Below are positions 11,934 through 24,626 of a DNA stretch of 64,000 bases, piece after piece. The DNA lies in assembly GCA_008921705.1 (NCBI GenBank), contig VFFE01009164.1:455075-519074 (forward strand), read 5' to 3'. The stretch is from Burhinus oedicnemus (Eukaryota; Chordata; Aves; Charadriiformes; Burhinidae). Each line of letters begins with the position of its first letter. The first letter of the stretch is position 1. The position numbers were made by a program, and so were the translations under genes. The notes under the pieces are model-generated. The model was not told the origin of the DNA. It saw only the letters and a list, made by a program, of their open reading frames with translations, and did no database searches.

Positions 11934-12540
11934 CTGCAAAGAAATCAGATACACATTCAGATCAAAATCCAGGAGGCAATACACCTCAAGAGAAAGCTGT
12001 CCAATAAGACAAGAAACTCTTGCTGTGTTCCTCTGTAAAATCCTCCAGCATGGTAAAAACTAGGTAATTCACATATAAAGACTTCCTGCCAAATTCTGAG
12101 CCTTGCATATATACAGATGTCTGGATTTTGCAGAAAAGCAAGAGCCCCATTTTTATGAAGATCAAAGTGATGAACTACAAAAGTTTTCACACAACTCACA
12201 TCCTAGATTCAGGCTCATACTGAAGCCACTGAAAGCTCAAAAGAAAACCTATGAAAGGAAAGAGAGGCTTTTTCAGAATGGCAAAATCTGTGAGACCACC
12301 TCTCAGAGACAAAAAGCATGTCTTTAAATTCAGGTTTAAAATGGTTCTGGGTTATCTATAGATCTGCTATGTACACTGAGGCATCACTAACTGGAATTTA
12401 TCTTAACATCCTCCCTCTGTTACAGAACACAGTCGGCATTGTTGAAAGAAGTTTCAATACATTAATGTTAGGACAGGCATACATGACAAAAATCAAGCAA
12501 ACAGAGACCATTTTATCACAGGAAAAAAACACTGCCAGCT

Positions 12541-13410
12541 ACAGAATCACAGGGGTTGGAAGGGACCTCTGGAGATCATCTAGTCCAACCCCCCTGCCAG
12601 AGCAGGGACACCTAGAGCAGGTTGCACAGGACGGTGTCCAGGCGGGTTTGGAATGTCTCCAGAGTCAGAGGCTCCACCATGTCTCTGGGCAGCCTGTTCC
12701 AGTGCTCTGCCACCCTCAAAGAAATTCCTCCTCATGTTTAGATGGAACTTCCTATGTTCAAGTTTGTGCCCATTACCTCTTGTCCCATCACTGGGCACCA
12801 CTGCACCCTGGTCCCATCCTCCCGGCAGCTTCCCTTTAAATATTTGTAAGCATTGATGAGATCCCCCCTCAGCCTTCTCTTCTCTAGACGAAAAAGACCC
12901 AAGTCCCTCAGCCTTTCCTCATACGAAAGATGTTCCAGTCCCCGAATCATCTTTGTAGCCCTTTGCTGTACCCTCTCCAGCAGTTCCCTGTCCTTCTTGA
13001 ATTGGGAAGCCCAGAACTGGACACAGTACTCCAAATGCGGCCTCACCAGGGCAGAGTAGAGGGGAAGGGTAACCTCCCGCGACCTGCTTGCCACACTCCT
13101 CTTGATGCACCCCAGGATGCCATCCGCCTTCTTGGCCACAAGGGCCCATTGCTGGTTCATGGTCATCCTGTTGTCCCCCAGGACTCCCAGGTCCCTTTCC
13201 ACAGAGGTGCTTTCCAGTAGGTCAACCCTTAACCTATAATGGTGCATGGGGTTATTCCTCCCCAGGTGCAGGACCCTACACTTGCCTTTGTTGAACTTCA
13301 TGAGGTTTCTCTCTGCTCAACTCTCCAGCCTGTCCAGGTCACACTGAATGGCAGCACAGCCTTCCGGTGTGTCAGCCACCCCTCCCAGTTTTGTGTCATC
13401 AGCAAACTTG
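12541..13410 (-). mobile_element. CR1 LINE, 5'-truncated, 3' part of a chimera
   Basis: A minus-strand CR1 covering the end of the reverse transcriptase domain, the C-terminal ORF2 region and the 3' end. Translated on the - strand it begins at the catalytic [10 protein letters not shown] box (ADD codons at 13395-13403). A 187-codon open stretch follows (12738-13301), containing [32 protein letters not shown] and LEYCVQFW, all typical of CR1 ORF2. The 3' end is near 12541, with GATTCTGT-type tail sequence. At 13410/13411 it is fused to a second CR1 piece rather than to its own upstream sequence. It is not expected to be active. Confidence 0.9.
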
Positions 13411-14198
13411 CTGAGTACAGGGGCACAATCACTTCCCTACTCCTGCTGGCCACACTATTCTTGATACAGGCCAAGATGCCATTGGCCGCTTTGGCTACCT
13501 GGGCACACTGCTGGCTCATGTTTAGCCGGCTGTCCACCAGGACCCCCAGATCCTTTTCTGCCAGGCAGCTTTCCAGCCACTCCTCCCCAAGCCTGTAGCG
13601 TTGCCTGGGGTTGTTGTGACCCAAGTGCAGGACCCGGCACTTGGCCTTGTTAAACCTCATGCAGTTGGCTTCAGCCCATCGAGCCAGTCTGTCCAAATCT
13701 CTCTGCAGAGCCTTCCTACCCTCAAGAAGATCAACACTCCCACTTTATTTGGTGTCACCTACAAACTTACTGAGGGTGCACTCAATCCCCTCGTCCAGGT
13801 CATCAATAAAGATATTAACAAGGCTGGCCCCAAAACTGAGCCCTGAGGAACACCGCTTGAGACCTGCCGCCAGCTGGATTTAACGCCATTCACCACAACT
13901 CTCTGGGCTCGGCCATCCAGCCGGTTTTTAACCCAGTGAAGAGTACACCTGTCTAAGCCACAGGCTGCCAGTTTCTCTAGCAGAATGCTGTGGGAGACTG
14001 TGTCGAAGGCCTTACTAAAGTCCCAGTAGACAACATCCACAGCCTTTCCTTCATCCACCAGGTGAGTCACCTGGTCGTAAAAGGAGATCAGGTTGGTCAA
14101 ACAGGACCAGCTTTTCATGAACCCATGCTGGCTGGGCCTGATCCCCTGGTTGTCCTTCACATGCCGCGTGAGTGCACTCAGGCTGATTCGTTCCATGA
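13411..14198 (-). mobile_element. CR1 LINE, internal fragment with decayed reverse transcriptase
   Basis: A minus-strand CR1 fragment containing part of the reverse transcriptase domain: [20 protein letters not shown] and then [13 protein letters not shown] frameshift follows. The catalytic box reads FVGDTK and then a stop codon in place of the expected FADDTK (positions 13754-13762), so the enzyme would be dead. It continues to [10 protein letters not shown] and stops abruptly at 13411 without a CR1 3' end. Its 5' side is cut by the assembly gap. Bases 13411-13662 are nearly identical, inverted, to 14219-14470. Confidence 0.9.
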
Positions 14199-14218
14199 NN
14201 NNNNNNNNNNNNNNNNNN
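14199..14218. other. Assembly gap (20 N)
   Basis: Twenty unknown bases between two oppositely oriented CR1 copies. The true gap size is unknown. Open frames that cross it are artefacts. Confidence 1.
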
Positions 14219-15007
14219 GCATGAGGTTTAACAAGGCCAAGTGCTGGGTCCTGCACTTGGGTCACAACAACCCCAGGCAACGCTACAGGCTTGGGGAGGA
14301 GTGGCTGGAAAGCTGCCTGGCAGAAAAGGATCTGGGGGTCCTGGTGGACAGCCGGCTGAACATGAGCCAGCAGTGTGCCCAGGTAGCCAAGGCGGCCAAC
14401 GGCATCTTGGCCTGTATCAAGAATAGTGTGGCCAGCAGGAGTAGGGAAGTGATTGTGCCCCTGTACTCAGTGCGGGTGAGGCCTCAGCTTGAGTACTGTG
14501 TTCAGTTTGGGGCGCCACAGTATAGGAGGGACATGGAGGTGCCGAAGCGTGTCCAGAGGAGGGCAACAAAGCTGGTGAGGGGTCTGGAGAACATGTCTTA
14601 TGAGGAGCAGCTGAAGGAATTAGGATTGTTTAGTTTGGAGAAGAGAAGGCTGAGGGGAGACCTTATTGCTCTCTACAACTACTTGAAAGGAGGTTGCAGC
14701 GAGATGGGCGCTGATCTCTTCTCCCAAGTAACTAGTGACAGGACAAGAGGAAATGGGTTGCGCCTGGGGAGGTTTAGGCTGGACATTAGGAAAAATTTTT
14801 TCACTGAAAGAGTTATCAAACATTGGAACAGGCTGCCCAGGGAGGTAGTTTGAGTCATCATCCCTAGATGTGTTTAAAAGTTGTGTAGATACAGTCCTTA
14901 GAGACATGGTTTAGTGGCGGACCTGGTAGAGTAGGGTCAATGATTGGACCAGATGATCTTAAACCTAATCTTCCAACCTAAACGATTCTATGATTCTATG
15001 ATTCTAT
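14219..15007 (+). mobile_element. CR1 LINE, 3' part, plus strand
   Basis: A CR1 copy whose visible part starts directly at the gap, at the [18 protein letters not shown] region that follows the reverse transcriptase. It is open for about 210 codons (to 14853) through [32 protein letters not shown] and NRLPREVV. The short 3' UTR follows, and then three octamer units (ATTCTATG type, 14985-15007). It is better preserved than the other copies here, and so probably younger. It runs antisense to ST7. Its 5' extent is hidden by the gap. Confidence 0.92.
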
Positions 15008-16742
15008 TTGACAGTGCTTATTTTACTAACTAGGAGCTTTACCCGCTCTGATATGCAGAACTTAATAATCACATACAGAGTCTTGGGGTATCTATTCTAT
15101 TAACACCAATGGCAGCTGCACTTACACACCAGCGAAATAGATCCTTCTGGTTTGACTCTACTCCCCAAATGGCTTTGGAACCTGCAAACTCCAAAGCATG
15201 GAGAAACAACTACTAACACACCACCTGTGTAACTTTTGATATCTCTCTTTCATTGCACTCAGCAACCAAAGCCAGGTGAGTTAAGCCCATGCAAACATGC
15301 TACCAATTTTCTTCAATTCCAGTAGCTCACTGCCTGTAGCAGGAACACTAAGTAAAAAATCTCATCATGCTGCCAGCTTAAGATATATTCTTTGTTCAGG
15401 ATGCAAGGCTGACAAGCACAGGAACAAGGCTAACAGGGACAGACTTGGGGTCATTAATTGTGACTGTATCAGAAAACTTCAGATTACACTGAAAGAGTCC
15501 CCAAACAAGGGTTGTGCATTTTAACGACTTAAGGAAAAAACCCCACAAAATAAGCTTTACAAAGAAGTTTAAGATCACATGCCCGAGTTACATACTTATT
15601 GTCTGCCAAATGCCTACATATACACTCAGGAAACAAGAGAAAGTAATAATATTTCAGATAAGTTTCAGCACTTTTTGCTGATAGCAGTGGTATCTTTTGC
15701 TACAGCTAATCTTATTTTTTGTCTTCTAGAGCTAATGAAAGTTCTTGATGCAAGAACTGTTGCTGTACCGGACCTCTATCACTCATGAGCCTGGGCAGTA
15801 GCAGACATGGTTCACCTGCAAAGGGAGTCTCTTGCCATTTGCAAAGGAGTTTGAGAAAATACTTATAATCTGGAATTCGCCAAAGCCTTCCAGCATTGCC
15901 TTCTCCACCCCACCCCCTATGCCCCCCGATGAAAAGCACCAAAGAAATTAAAAACAAGGCCAGGAGGCTATTTGGGAAACATAAGACCTACGAGAGATAC
16001 AAATATACTTGAGAAAATATATTACAACAGAGAATATTCAGTATTTCCTGGAGAAGACGACAGCTTTTTTTACTATCCTAGAACTTTTCTGTAAGTGGAT
16101 TTTTCATATCCTAGCACACTGGAGCAAGTGTTCTTGGTTGTGCAAAGAAAAAAGTGTGGTTTAGCATAATTCATGGCCCTTCCTCCTCATCCTCCAAAAT
16201 TATTAATCCTTGGTGGATTAAAAAAGCAGAATTAGCAGAGACTTCCCCGGATGTAGTTAAGAAAAGTTATGAGGGAAATATTGAGACTACTTTTGTGGCA
16301 GCATGGGGAAAGAATGCAGAAATTTGCCCTGGTTAACAGTGCACTCTATTTGTGCTCATACTAGTAGTTTCTATTGCACTGGAAAGCACAGCACAGTCAT
16401 TATGGCTCTACACAAAATAGAGGGGTTCTGCAAGCCATTATTAATTTATTTTATCGGATTATATATGAAAATACAGATACTCCCTTCACCCACCAAACCT
16501 TTTTTGGTCAAATCACAAGAGATCTAGCCTAACAAAACAGCCATATAAACCAGAGAAGACAGGCAGTAGTGTGTTTTACTGATTCGCTCCCTTTATCAAA
16601 TGTCCCCCTGCTCAGACATCTCTTGATGTTTTATTTATACGACTGAATATGCAGATATTTAATACCCAGCAGTATTTAGCTCAGCTCTTCCTGCATCTGT
16701 GTCTTTATTTACCAGAAGAGAGCAGCAGCAGAGAATACTCAC

Positions 16743-16882
16743 AGCTTTTGCGAAGACCCCCATAAGCTCTGGGAACTGATGTGTCAGGAGGGCTAGCATG
16801 GCTGTGAAAGAACATAGTCCAGCAGTGAAAAGGATGAAGAAGGGAAGCTCTTTCTTGGGGTAAACTGAAACTTCATGAAATG
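16743..16882 (-). CDS. ST7: ST7 coding exon (penultimate; hydrophobic segment)
   Basis: A 140-bp exon encoding [20 protein letters not shown], then [20 protein letters not shown] and GVFAKA. The first two bases complete a serine codon begun in the previous exon (phase 1), and the end is in phase 0. The acceptor is TTCTACAG and the donor GTGAGT. The stretch from LPFFILF to LALL is about 20 hydrophobic residues, consistent with a transmembrane helix near the C-terminus. Confidence 0.95.
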
Positions 16883-19800
16883 CTGTAGAAAAAAAGATGG
16901 GAAGGGGAATGCATTATATGTAAAAAACACAAAAACGACCAAAACCAAACCAACATTCTTATGTGGTTTAAACAGCCAAAGATTCCCAAAGATGCTTTTG
17001 AAGGAAGAAACACACAGAAGGTCTGAAACATCTAAGGTCAACATTATTGTTGCGTCAGTTATCTCACTGCCAAGTAATTCTCATTCAAAGATTGTATTTC
17101 GCGCTTACTCTGTTCCTATGTACGTGTTACTTTTGCCTTCCTTGTGTCAGCACTAACTATAGTGCAGCTGGGCAACAACTAACCCCAGAAAACTAACCTA
17201 CAAATAAAACATCCAGTTTTTCTATGCAGGTCATTGACTAGCCACATGGCTGCATGTCTGCTAATGCTCATACACAGAGAGTGCAGAAACATGCACCCAG
17301 GAGAAGCAGTGAGCCCAATCTTGCAGAAGCATGGCTGCAGATCGGTTTAAGCAGCCTGTGTAACTACAGCCTTTGTAACAGTAAACTGAGGCTCCAAGCT
17401 GCAGAACCAAGAAACGTTACCCTAAAAGTAGGACATATAAACACGTACTTTAAATTCAGATTTTCAGAATTCTCTGTATACTTACAATAATACAACTTTT
17501 TAAATTGTTAAAACCTGAAATTTAAATTAATAGTGAATTTTTAAGGCATTTGTAAGTATACTCGAAAAGGAATACAGAAATTTCCTCGACTCTGGTATGA
17601 GAAATTGCTCACTGGGCCTTGGAGAAAGCAGCACTGAGAAGGCTAAAAGGATCAGAAGAGGATAATGAGCATCTCAGTGGAAGAATGTATCGCTTAGACT
17701 TTTATGGTGGCTCAGATTCAAGGTGAAAATTTGGTTGGGTTGGAAAAAGGTCTGGTGAACTCTTATCTGTCTGCTTCACTCATTCAGTCCATACAGTCAC
17801 AATAAATGAAAACTTTGAAATGTTTTTTCTCATATAGGACCAACCTCTAGGCTTCCTATATACTCAAATCCTGTGACTATTTATACACACAAAACAATAC
17901 TCTTCCACTTTCTTTGCTTCAGTGACCAGCTCTCATCTCATCGTACTTGCAGACAGCATAAGCATAGGGTAATCCAGCAACATGACAGAACAATATCCTT
18001 GACTGCATTCATCCAGAGTGGAGCAGTTTCCAAAACCAACAGCAGGAATTCATAAGAGTTTAAACTAAAATTCTATAAACTAAAAATACGTATAATTTTT
18101 GGGTCTGCTAATTCATTTAGTTTAAAAAGAAAAACACAGATAACTTGCAACTTCTCTTTGATTTAAATTAAATTTAGAGATCAGGAAGTACCAGATCATG
18201 GGCTTTATAAGTCTAAGATTTCTTGTGCTCAGTTTTTTGCACTTGGTTTTGACACAGGCTCAAACCTGTTGTTCCCATCTGTTATACAGTCATGGCAAAA
18301 GTTTTGTGATTGATATTTTTAATTTGGATAGCCTACCAGATCTTAGTGTTCTGATATAATTCCAGCTGACTCTCCTTTAAAACACAAGCAATTAAAGGGT
18401 GTGGACAGGTATGCAAAACCCCTTTAACCGACCTGTGTCTGTCACAGTATGTTAAACCCTTCCCTACTCAAACCCAAGAGATTTTGCAGTGAAAGGTATT
18501 TCCCATAACTGCCACAGCAGAACACAACTGTCTGCATATGCTGTTAGAAGAGTCCCGCGCTTCTAACATTTGACAAGAACGATTAACGCTGAGGTATTCT
18601 GCATGACTTTGTCATTCCTAAATCTCCTGACACTCCACCCTCCCCAGCTCAGCATCCCTCTGAGTAAAGCAAGCAGAGCACTCTAAGAGGTGTTGTTATA
18701 GTTAGGGTGATTATAATGGGGTGGGGAGATATTGTCAGTTGCCAAGGATTTCTGTGTAATATCAGTGAGAATGTACTGTGAAGGAGAGACTCACAATGAG
18801 TGGATTTTTGCTCTATTATTTGCACCTAATGTTTACTCACATAGGCTTATAAAAAGTGGCAACGCATTTTTCAGCCCAAACCAGACAGGTTCTGAATGAA
18901 AGACCTCAAAAAGTGCAAATGCCCTCAAAACCAACCTTCACAGCAGAAGCAGGTTATGTTTTACGTTTTCCAGAACAGATTTCTGTTTGTTCCTTCTTCA
19001 GGATATAGAAGGTGAGAGAAGAATCTCCTTCCTTGGATCAACTTGTATTTGTCTCCTCTGCCCTGACCCTGCAAACCCCTCTGCACTTTTGTGTGTTTCA
19101 CTTGTGAATATATGAAGTCCCACTGACTTCAGTGAGAAAACACGTGGGAATGAAACATAACTGTTTGCAAGACTGGCTGCTTCGGCTCTTCCTCTGCATT
19201 CTTGTGCTTCACTGCATGCACTGCAAGAAGTCCCATTAGCTTGGACTGTAATGCTTCCCAAGGGCTGGATCTGTCTTTATACCTGCATCTTGCAGAGCAC
19301 TGGGAACACTGCTGGCACTTTGCTAATACATGCCATAAACATAGATAATAAGTGACTGGGGTAACTTCACGTCAATCTCTTCGTAATAGCACACATATCA
19401 TTGCACGAAGAAACCCCTTTCCTATTTAAGACTGCTTTTCAGAAAACGTCAGCATAAACTGTCAGAATAACAGCTGCGTTAATGATCCAGTCGTCCTCAA
19501 GCAGGTTTGATCTTGTCTTGGAATTTAAGTAGCTACTGTGTCTACAAAAGACTAACAAGGCTGTGCCACTGTGCTTTTGGTTTGATGGGATGTTACCCTA
19601 GATGAAAGATCAGACATATTTTCCAGTGTCTTGGCAAGAGAGAATAGCAAGATCTAACTGATTTATATCTCTTCAGTAATCTCTCTCCCTGTCCCTACAC
19701 TGTCAACAATAGTAAAGATAGCTAATTGTTACGAACTATGGCTAGGAGCTGCCTCTTAAACCATCAAGGGAGCTCCAGAGACTCACTGTCAACCCGATTA

Positions 19801-19912
19801 TTCTAATCCAGTGTATTCCATTTAAAAGGCATCATTAATGGAGAGCAGTGCTGCAAGACTCAGGTAAACAATTCTTTGATGTGAATGATAAGAAGAGAAA
19901 AGTTGAACGTAC
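16883..19912 (-). other. ST7: ST7 intron
   Basis: A 3.0-kb AT-rich intron. I see no repeat of known family, exon or RNA gene in it. Confidence 0.8.
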
Positions 19913-20005
19913 ATGGTAGTAGTTCTCTATCTGCAGTTTCTGTACAAATAGGGTAAGGGTAGAAAAGATGTCCTTTTTCCAGTGGATAGGGGATCATTCT
20001 GAAAG
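19913..20005 (-). CDS. ST7: ST7 coding exon
   Basis: A 93-bp exon encoding (T)[20 protein letters not shown] and then [10 protein letters not shown], and ending one base into a serine codon. The acceptor is TTTCCAG and the donor GTACGT. Both intron phases are 1, so skipping this exon would keep the frame. Confidence 0.95.
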
Positions 20006-23000
20006 CTGGAAAGAAAACAACACCGTGCACAAGTTACTGTGAGTGTAGCAGTCACTGGACACAATTATATTTACAATTTTGAAAAACAAACATAGACAAA
20101 ACATAACATTTGTATTTGGTTGCAAACAGCATATAAATTGTTTAATGAAATGCCAAAATATAAATCTACACTTAGCTTTTAATCCTGCAAACACTTCTGT
20201 TTATTTTTGTTCTTGTGAGAAGATTCATGAGCATTAAGTGAGACCACATTATAAGTACATACATAAATGTTTGCATGATCAGAGCCCACTGTACTTACAG
20301 TTCCATAGCCAAATTTACACATTTCGTCTTAGGCTTTTAGGCTGAAGAATTTTAAAATTTCAGGGGAAAGAAGTGTATCTGATGTAACAGGTATAGCCTA
20401 CAAAAATGACCAGTCAAGCTTGTCAATTCAGGTCAATACTCACAATCTCTGTGCATCAAGCATAACAGAAGTTTTGCATGGAAAAAAGTACTGTACTTTT
20501 TTCCCATCACACTCCAGCAAACCAGGTAACACTGATGACTCAAGCCCAGAGAACCAGTTTTCCAACACAGTCATGTTTTCATTTTATATTTGGCCATCAA
20601 AGATTAATACTGAATTATTAAAACCAGGCTCCTCACATGCATTCTTTTTAAATGTAGCAGATCAAGTCAGGTTCCCTATATAAATCTTCAAGTCATGGAT
20701 TAAATAATACTTAATCTTATGCATTTTTAAAATTGAAAATAATAACAGAAAGGGAGGGAAATGTATTACTAAATCTGGACAATGATGATGTCATAGGCCA
20801 TCTGCGTGTGGTTTATGGAAACATCAGAACACTTGACTGAATTATAGCTTTGCAATCAAGGCATCCTTTTCCATTATCCTATATATTATTCTCACTGTTA
20901 AAATGTCATCAACGTGTTATTCTCACTATTCCTATGAACATCAGTCACTGAAGCAGTATTTTCCTCAACAGATGTCCTAGAAGCACTGTATATTTTAGAT
21001 GTTAGGTACAGCCCTCCGCCACATAACACTCCATTATCTCTTGCTCACAAGGCAACCAAGGAATTGGTTTAACATACACAATACCCCAATATTTTCAGCT
21101 GTGCACACTGCATTTGAAATAATGCTACCTGTATTTTTTTGTGCAATTATATGAGTATATTTATTCTTGATTACTATGTTTAAAGCAATAGGAAAGAAGG
21201 CAGAAATCCTCAAAGACTGTAAACCAACCTGGGCTGTAACGCTTTTCCAATATTAACCCCGCCCCCTCCATAGCATCCCAAAAAGCCATGTACAAATACA
21301 ATAATCCAAGCCTTCTATGATCTTCACATGCAACAAACTTGAGTGTCTGTACAAAAACATATGTGGAGGGATGTTCAATGCTCATTACTTCAAAATCACT
21401 AACACAAGTTTTTTCTTCCAATTTGGCTTAATATTTAAACAGACAATCAAGCCTTTTATGCCTTACTCCAAATCACAGTAGTATTAAGATTCTAATCAAA
21501 ATAAAAAGGGATGGTAAAGATGTTGCTTTTACAAAACAAGTGAAAAATGTCTGAATAGATTTTACTGAATTTAAACAGTCATCTTGAGACCAAATACGGA
21601 ATATTTACAGCAAAACAGTTTATTTAGCAATGTTATCAGCCAGAAAGTGCTCTGGTTCACCTGTATCAGTTTGTGTTTACTTCTCTGCCTTACTCTTAGA
21701 GTATTATCTGATCCTATTTTACATTAATCAATTTGGGTAGCACAGAGGCAGTTTGCCATTCAACCGTGTGCTTGTTGTAAAAGCTACAAAGTAGTTCTCA
21801 AAGTATTTGAGAACCTCTAGGTTTTTCTTCTTTATGCAAACAATAGGAAACATGACACAAGTTTAGAAACAGACAGTGATGAACAAGCACCTCAGACTCT
21901 TCTGAAATTTGGTCACACTCGAAACTACAAATCTTCTTACAGAGCACCTGGACCAAACCCAGAGCAACGTCACTTGGGCTTTTTTAGTAGTACTATGAAT
22001 AAAACTGTACTTTGACTGATTGAATAAAGACAGAGCAGGAAACAACCAATATTCTAGTTCGATGATGATAATTATTTTTATAACCTCACTTTTCTCAATT
22101 GTTGAATGCAATTTGGGAAAAACACTCTGTGAGAATTTCGGAGTTTAAAATATCACAAAGACATTTCTGCATAAATTGTGTTAGAGGCTGTCTTCATTTG
22201 GAGTGATCTTATTCTCCTCAGAAGCATTCAAAATGTAGCCCCCAAGTGACTGACTTAATGTACTTAATTCTGCCCAATTCCCACAAGGTCAGAACTGAAT
22301 AGTGTATATATGTGGGCATTAAATTCCTACATACAAGCTACTAAAGTGAGACTTGTGGTTATTTAAGCACACTAACAGAACAGTACACTTTAAAGACATG
22401 GCAAGTAGATAAATACCAAGAAAGAAAGCAAGGGCAACTGACCATGTACTATATGTAGACTGTTGGTTAGAACTATTATTTAATTAAATTTAATTTCTCT
22501 GTCATGTTTCCACTGATTTTAACTTGCAACTGCACAGAGATGACAAGGAAACCTTTTGCAAGTAAAGGACATAAGAGTAACATAAATAGTTCACTACATC
22601 AGTAAAGAATATTACCCAGACTAAGATATGGACCAAAAGTTATGATTGTTGGACTAGATACTGGTGAAACCATTAAAACCTATGGGAGTCCTTATGCGTG
22701 AGCAAAATCTGAACAAAATTTGAACAAAATTCTTGAGGATTGGTGCACTGTTCATCTCTCTCTCAAATCACTGAGCAAAATGAATTACGGATTTTTCTTT
22801 AGAGGTTAGGCAACAATAATAATGTATATCTTTACAGGCTACTATAAAAATATTAGCTAATAAAGTAAATATTCAGATTGCTGTGGTGGTAATAAGGAGA
22901 GGAATCAGTTCATGTAGTTGGATGGGAATGCCCTACACTGCTTTCAGGCACAGATGACTACATTCCCTACATGGCAGGAGGACTGCAGGGCAGCTAGCCT

Positions 23001-24475
23001 CCGGCGCCAAAAGTTGGTCCTTGTAAACAGCCCCTTAGGGACTCCCCAGTCTGACAAAGCAAAAGTAGATCTATTCAGGATTCCGTGCAAAATACTGCTC
23101 CATAATGATGGGATAATGAGCCTTGGGCTAAAGGAATTCCGCAAGCATCTCGAAGAGAAGAAATGCTATGTAAAAGCAAACCACTGAAAATAAGCCACTG
23201 GGAAGGAAGCTCTGACAGAGAAAATAATAGACTGAGCAAAATGACAGGAAAAGAGCAAGCAGGTAGGACAGAGAACAATGCAGCAGATCAAACCCCAGGC
23301 GGCAATTACTGAGCACGGTGTTCTATAAGCCTAGAAATAAAGCCATTGCAGGGAGCTTACATTGCAAATTAGGCAAGTTCATGGTGATATTAAATCATGA
23401 TGACAAACTGTATTTTTTATACCAAACCTAAATGAGAACAGCAAATGGAGGAAGGAAAAAAAATGGTGGTATACTAACATATAGAGAGACTAAAAGAGAA
23501 CAGAAGAAAGCAGAGCAGAAAAAGGGAACCAGATTACAGTAAGAAAAATCTGCATTAAAAAAGCCCACAGAGGTTGATTCTAAGTGGAATTTTTTAATTC
23601 TCTGGAACCTGAAAAGAGCACATCTCAAAGACAAGATAAGATAATTTAGTTTAGAAGGTTAGTATAGGCTCCAACCTCCTATTCAAAGCAGGCAGTCTGA
23701 GTATCTCCAGGTATGGAGATCCCACAACCTACCAGCAACCTGTTCCACCACTCTCATTCTGAAGATAATTTCCTTATGTCTAAATGAGATTTCTCTTGCT
23801 GCAGCTTGTGTCTATTGCCTCTTGTCTTTCTGCTGTGCCCTTCTGAGAAGACTTTGACTCTATCTTCCATATTATTTCTCCATTGGGTGGAAGAGGACAG
23901 CAACTGGATCCTTCCTTCACCTACTGGAAGTCTTTTCCAGGTTAAATAAAACCAGCTCACTCAGCGTCTTTTCCTACTTCACATGTTCCAGCCCCTTATA
24001 CAACCTTGTGGTCTTCCACTGGATTCACTCCAGTTTGTCAATTAAATATTAATGAATAGTATAAAGCAAAACAGTATTTTATATTGTTGTTGTTGGGTTT
24101 TTTTCTGCTTATAAGGCACTTTCATAATTTCCAAAAATCAAAGTATTCAAATTATGATAAACAAATTTCTACAACTCTGGAATGACGAAGGTAAAATTTC
24201 AATTCCCTTATCCATGAGTAAGGAAATATGTCACAAAGAACATGGGAATTTTTGTTCAGTGTCACACAGAAAACACAATCCAAGACTTCAGAACCCTTTT
24301 TCCTCACTAAATGAAGTTTGTATTTTCAGTTTGAATTTCAAATATTTCAGTGCTGGTGAGGATATAACTGACCTCCAGAATTCCTGCATACCATACTCCA
24401 AAAAAGCTATTATTTTCTCATGACATTCAATAAAAATATTTTATTAGCTCCTTTGTAAGAAAGAGAATTACTTAC
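20006..24475 (-). other. ST7: ST7 intron
   Basis: A 4.5-kb intron. It holds an old CR1 relic at 23651-24041, in the same orientation as ST7. The rest is AT-rich with no recognised feature. Confidence 0.8.
23651..24041 (-). repeat. Ancient degraded CR1 LINE fragment
   Basis: Read on the - strand, this follows the CR1 C-terminal ORF2 and 3' UTR layout with many substitutions: a divergent counterpart of the REGALEQRTKGL-type region, GACAAGAGGCAATAGACACA, then TGGTGGAACAGGTTGCTGGT. The octamer tail is lost. Divergence is clearly higher than in the copies in the last intron, so it is an older insertion. Boundaries are approximate. Confidence 0.75.
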
Positions 24476-24626
24476 TGCCTTCCCATGTACAGTGTAAGAG
24501 ATTCAATGCCCCCTCTACTCTTTTCCAGTGTTGAAGATGAAAGAAAGCATATGCTATTGCTTCACTATCCCCTCTCTTCAGAATATGTTCAGGGGGCAGA
24601 ATTAAGCTTTTCATTTCTAGTAGATA
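24476..24626 (-). CDS. ST7: ST7 coding exon
   Basis: A 151-bp exon encoding [40 protein letters not shown] and [10 protein letters not shown], plus one base. The acceptor is ATTGCAG and the donor GTAAGT. It starts in phase 0 and ends in phase 1. This is one of the most characteristic ST7 segments and anchors the identification. Confidence 0.97.

Larger units (their letters stand above)
11934..16742 (-). other. ST7: ST7 last intron, rich in CR1
   Basis: A 4.8-kb intron. Its central part (12541-15007) is a cluster of CR1 retrotransposons in opposite orientations around a 20-base assembly gap. The flanks (11934-12540 and 15008-16742) are unique-looking DNA without a recognised exon. The real length is uncertain because of the gap. 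Confidence 0.85.

Noticed and set aside
12738..13301. 187-codon - strand open frame as a host gene
   Set aside because: The protein is the C-terminal region of CR1 ORF2, so it belongs to the retrotransposon.
13759..14853. Long open frames that cross 14199-14218 on both strands
   Set aside because: They read through unknown bases. Each joins two oppositely oriented CR1 pieces and so is an artefact.
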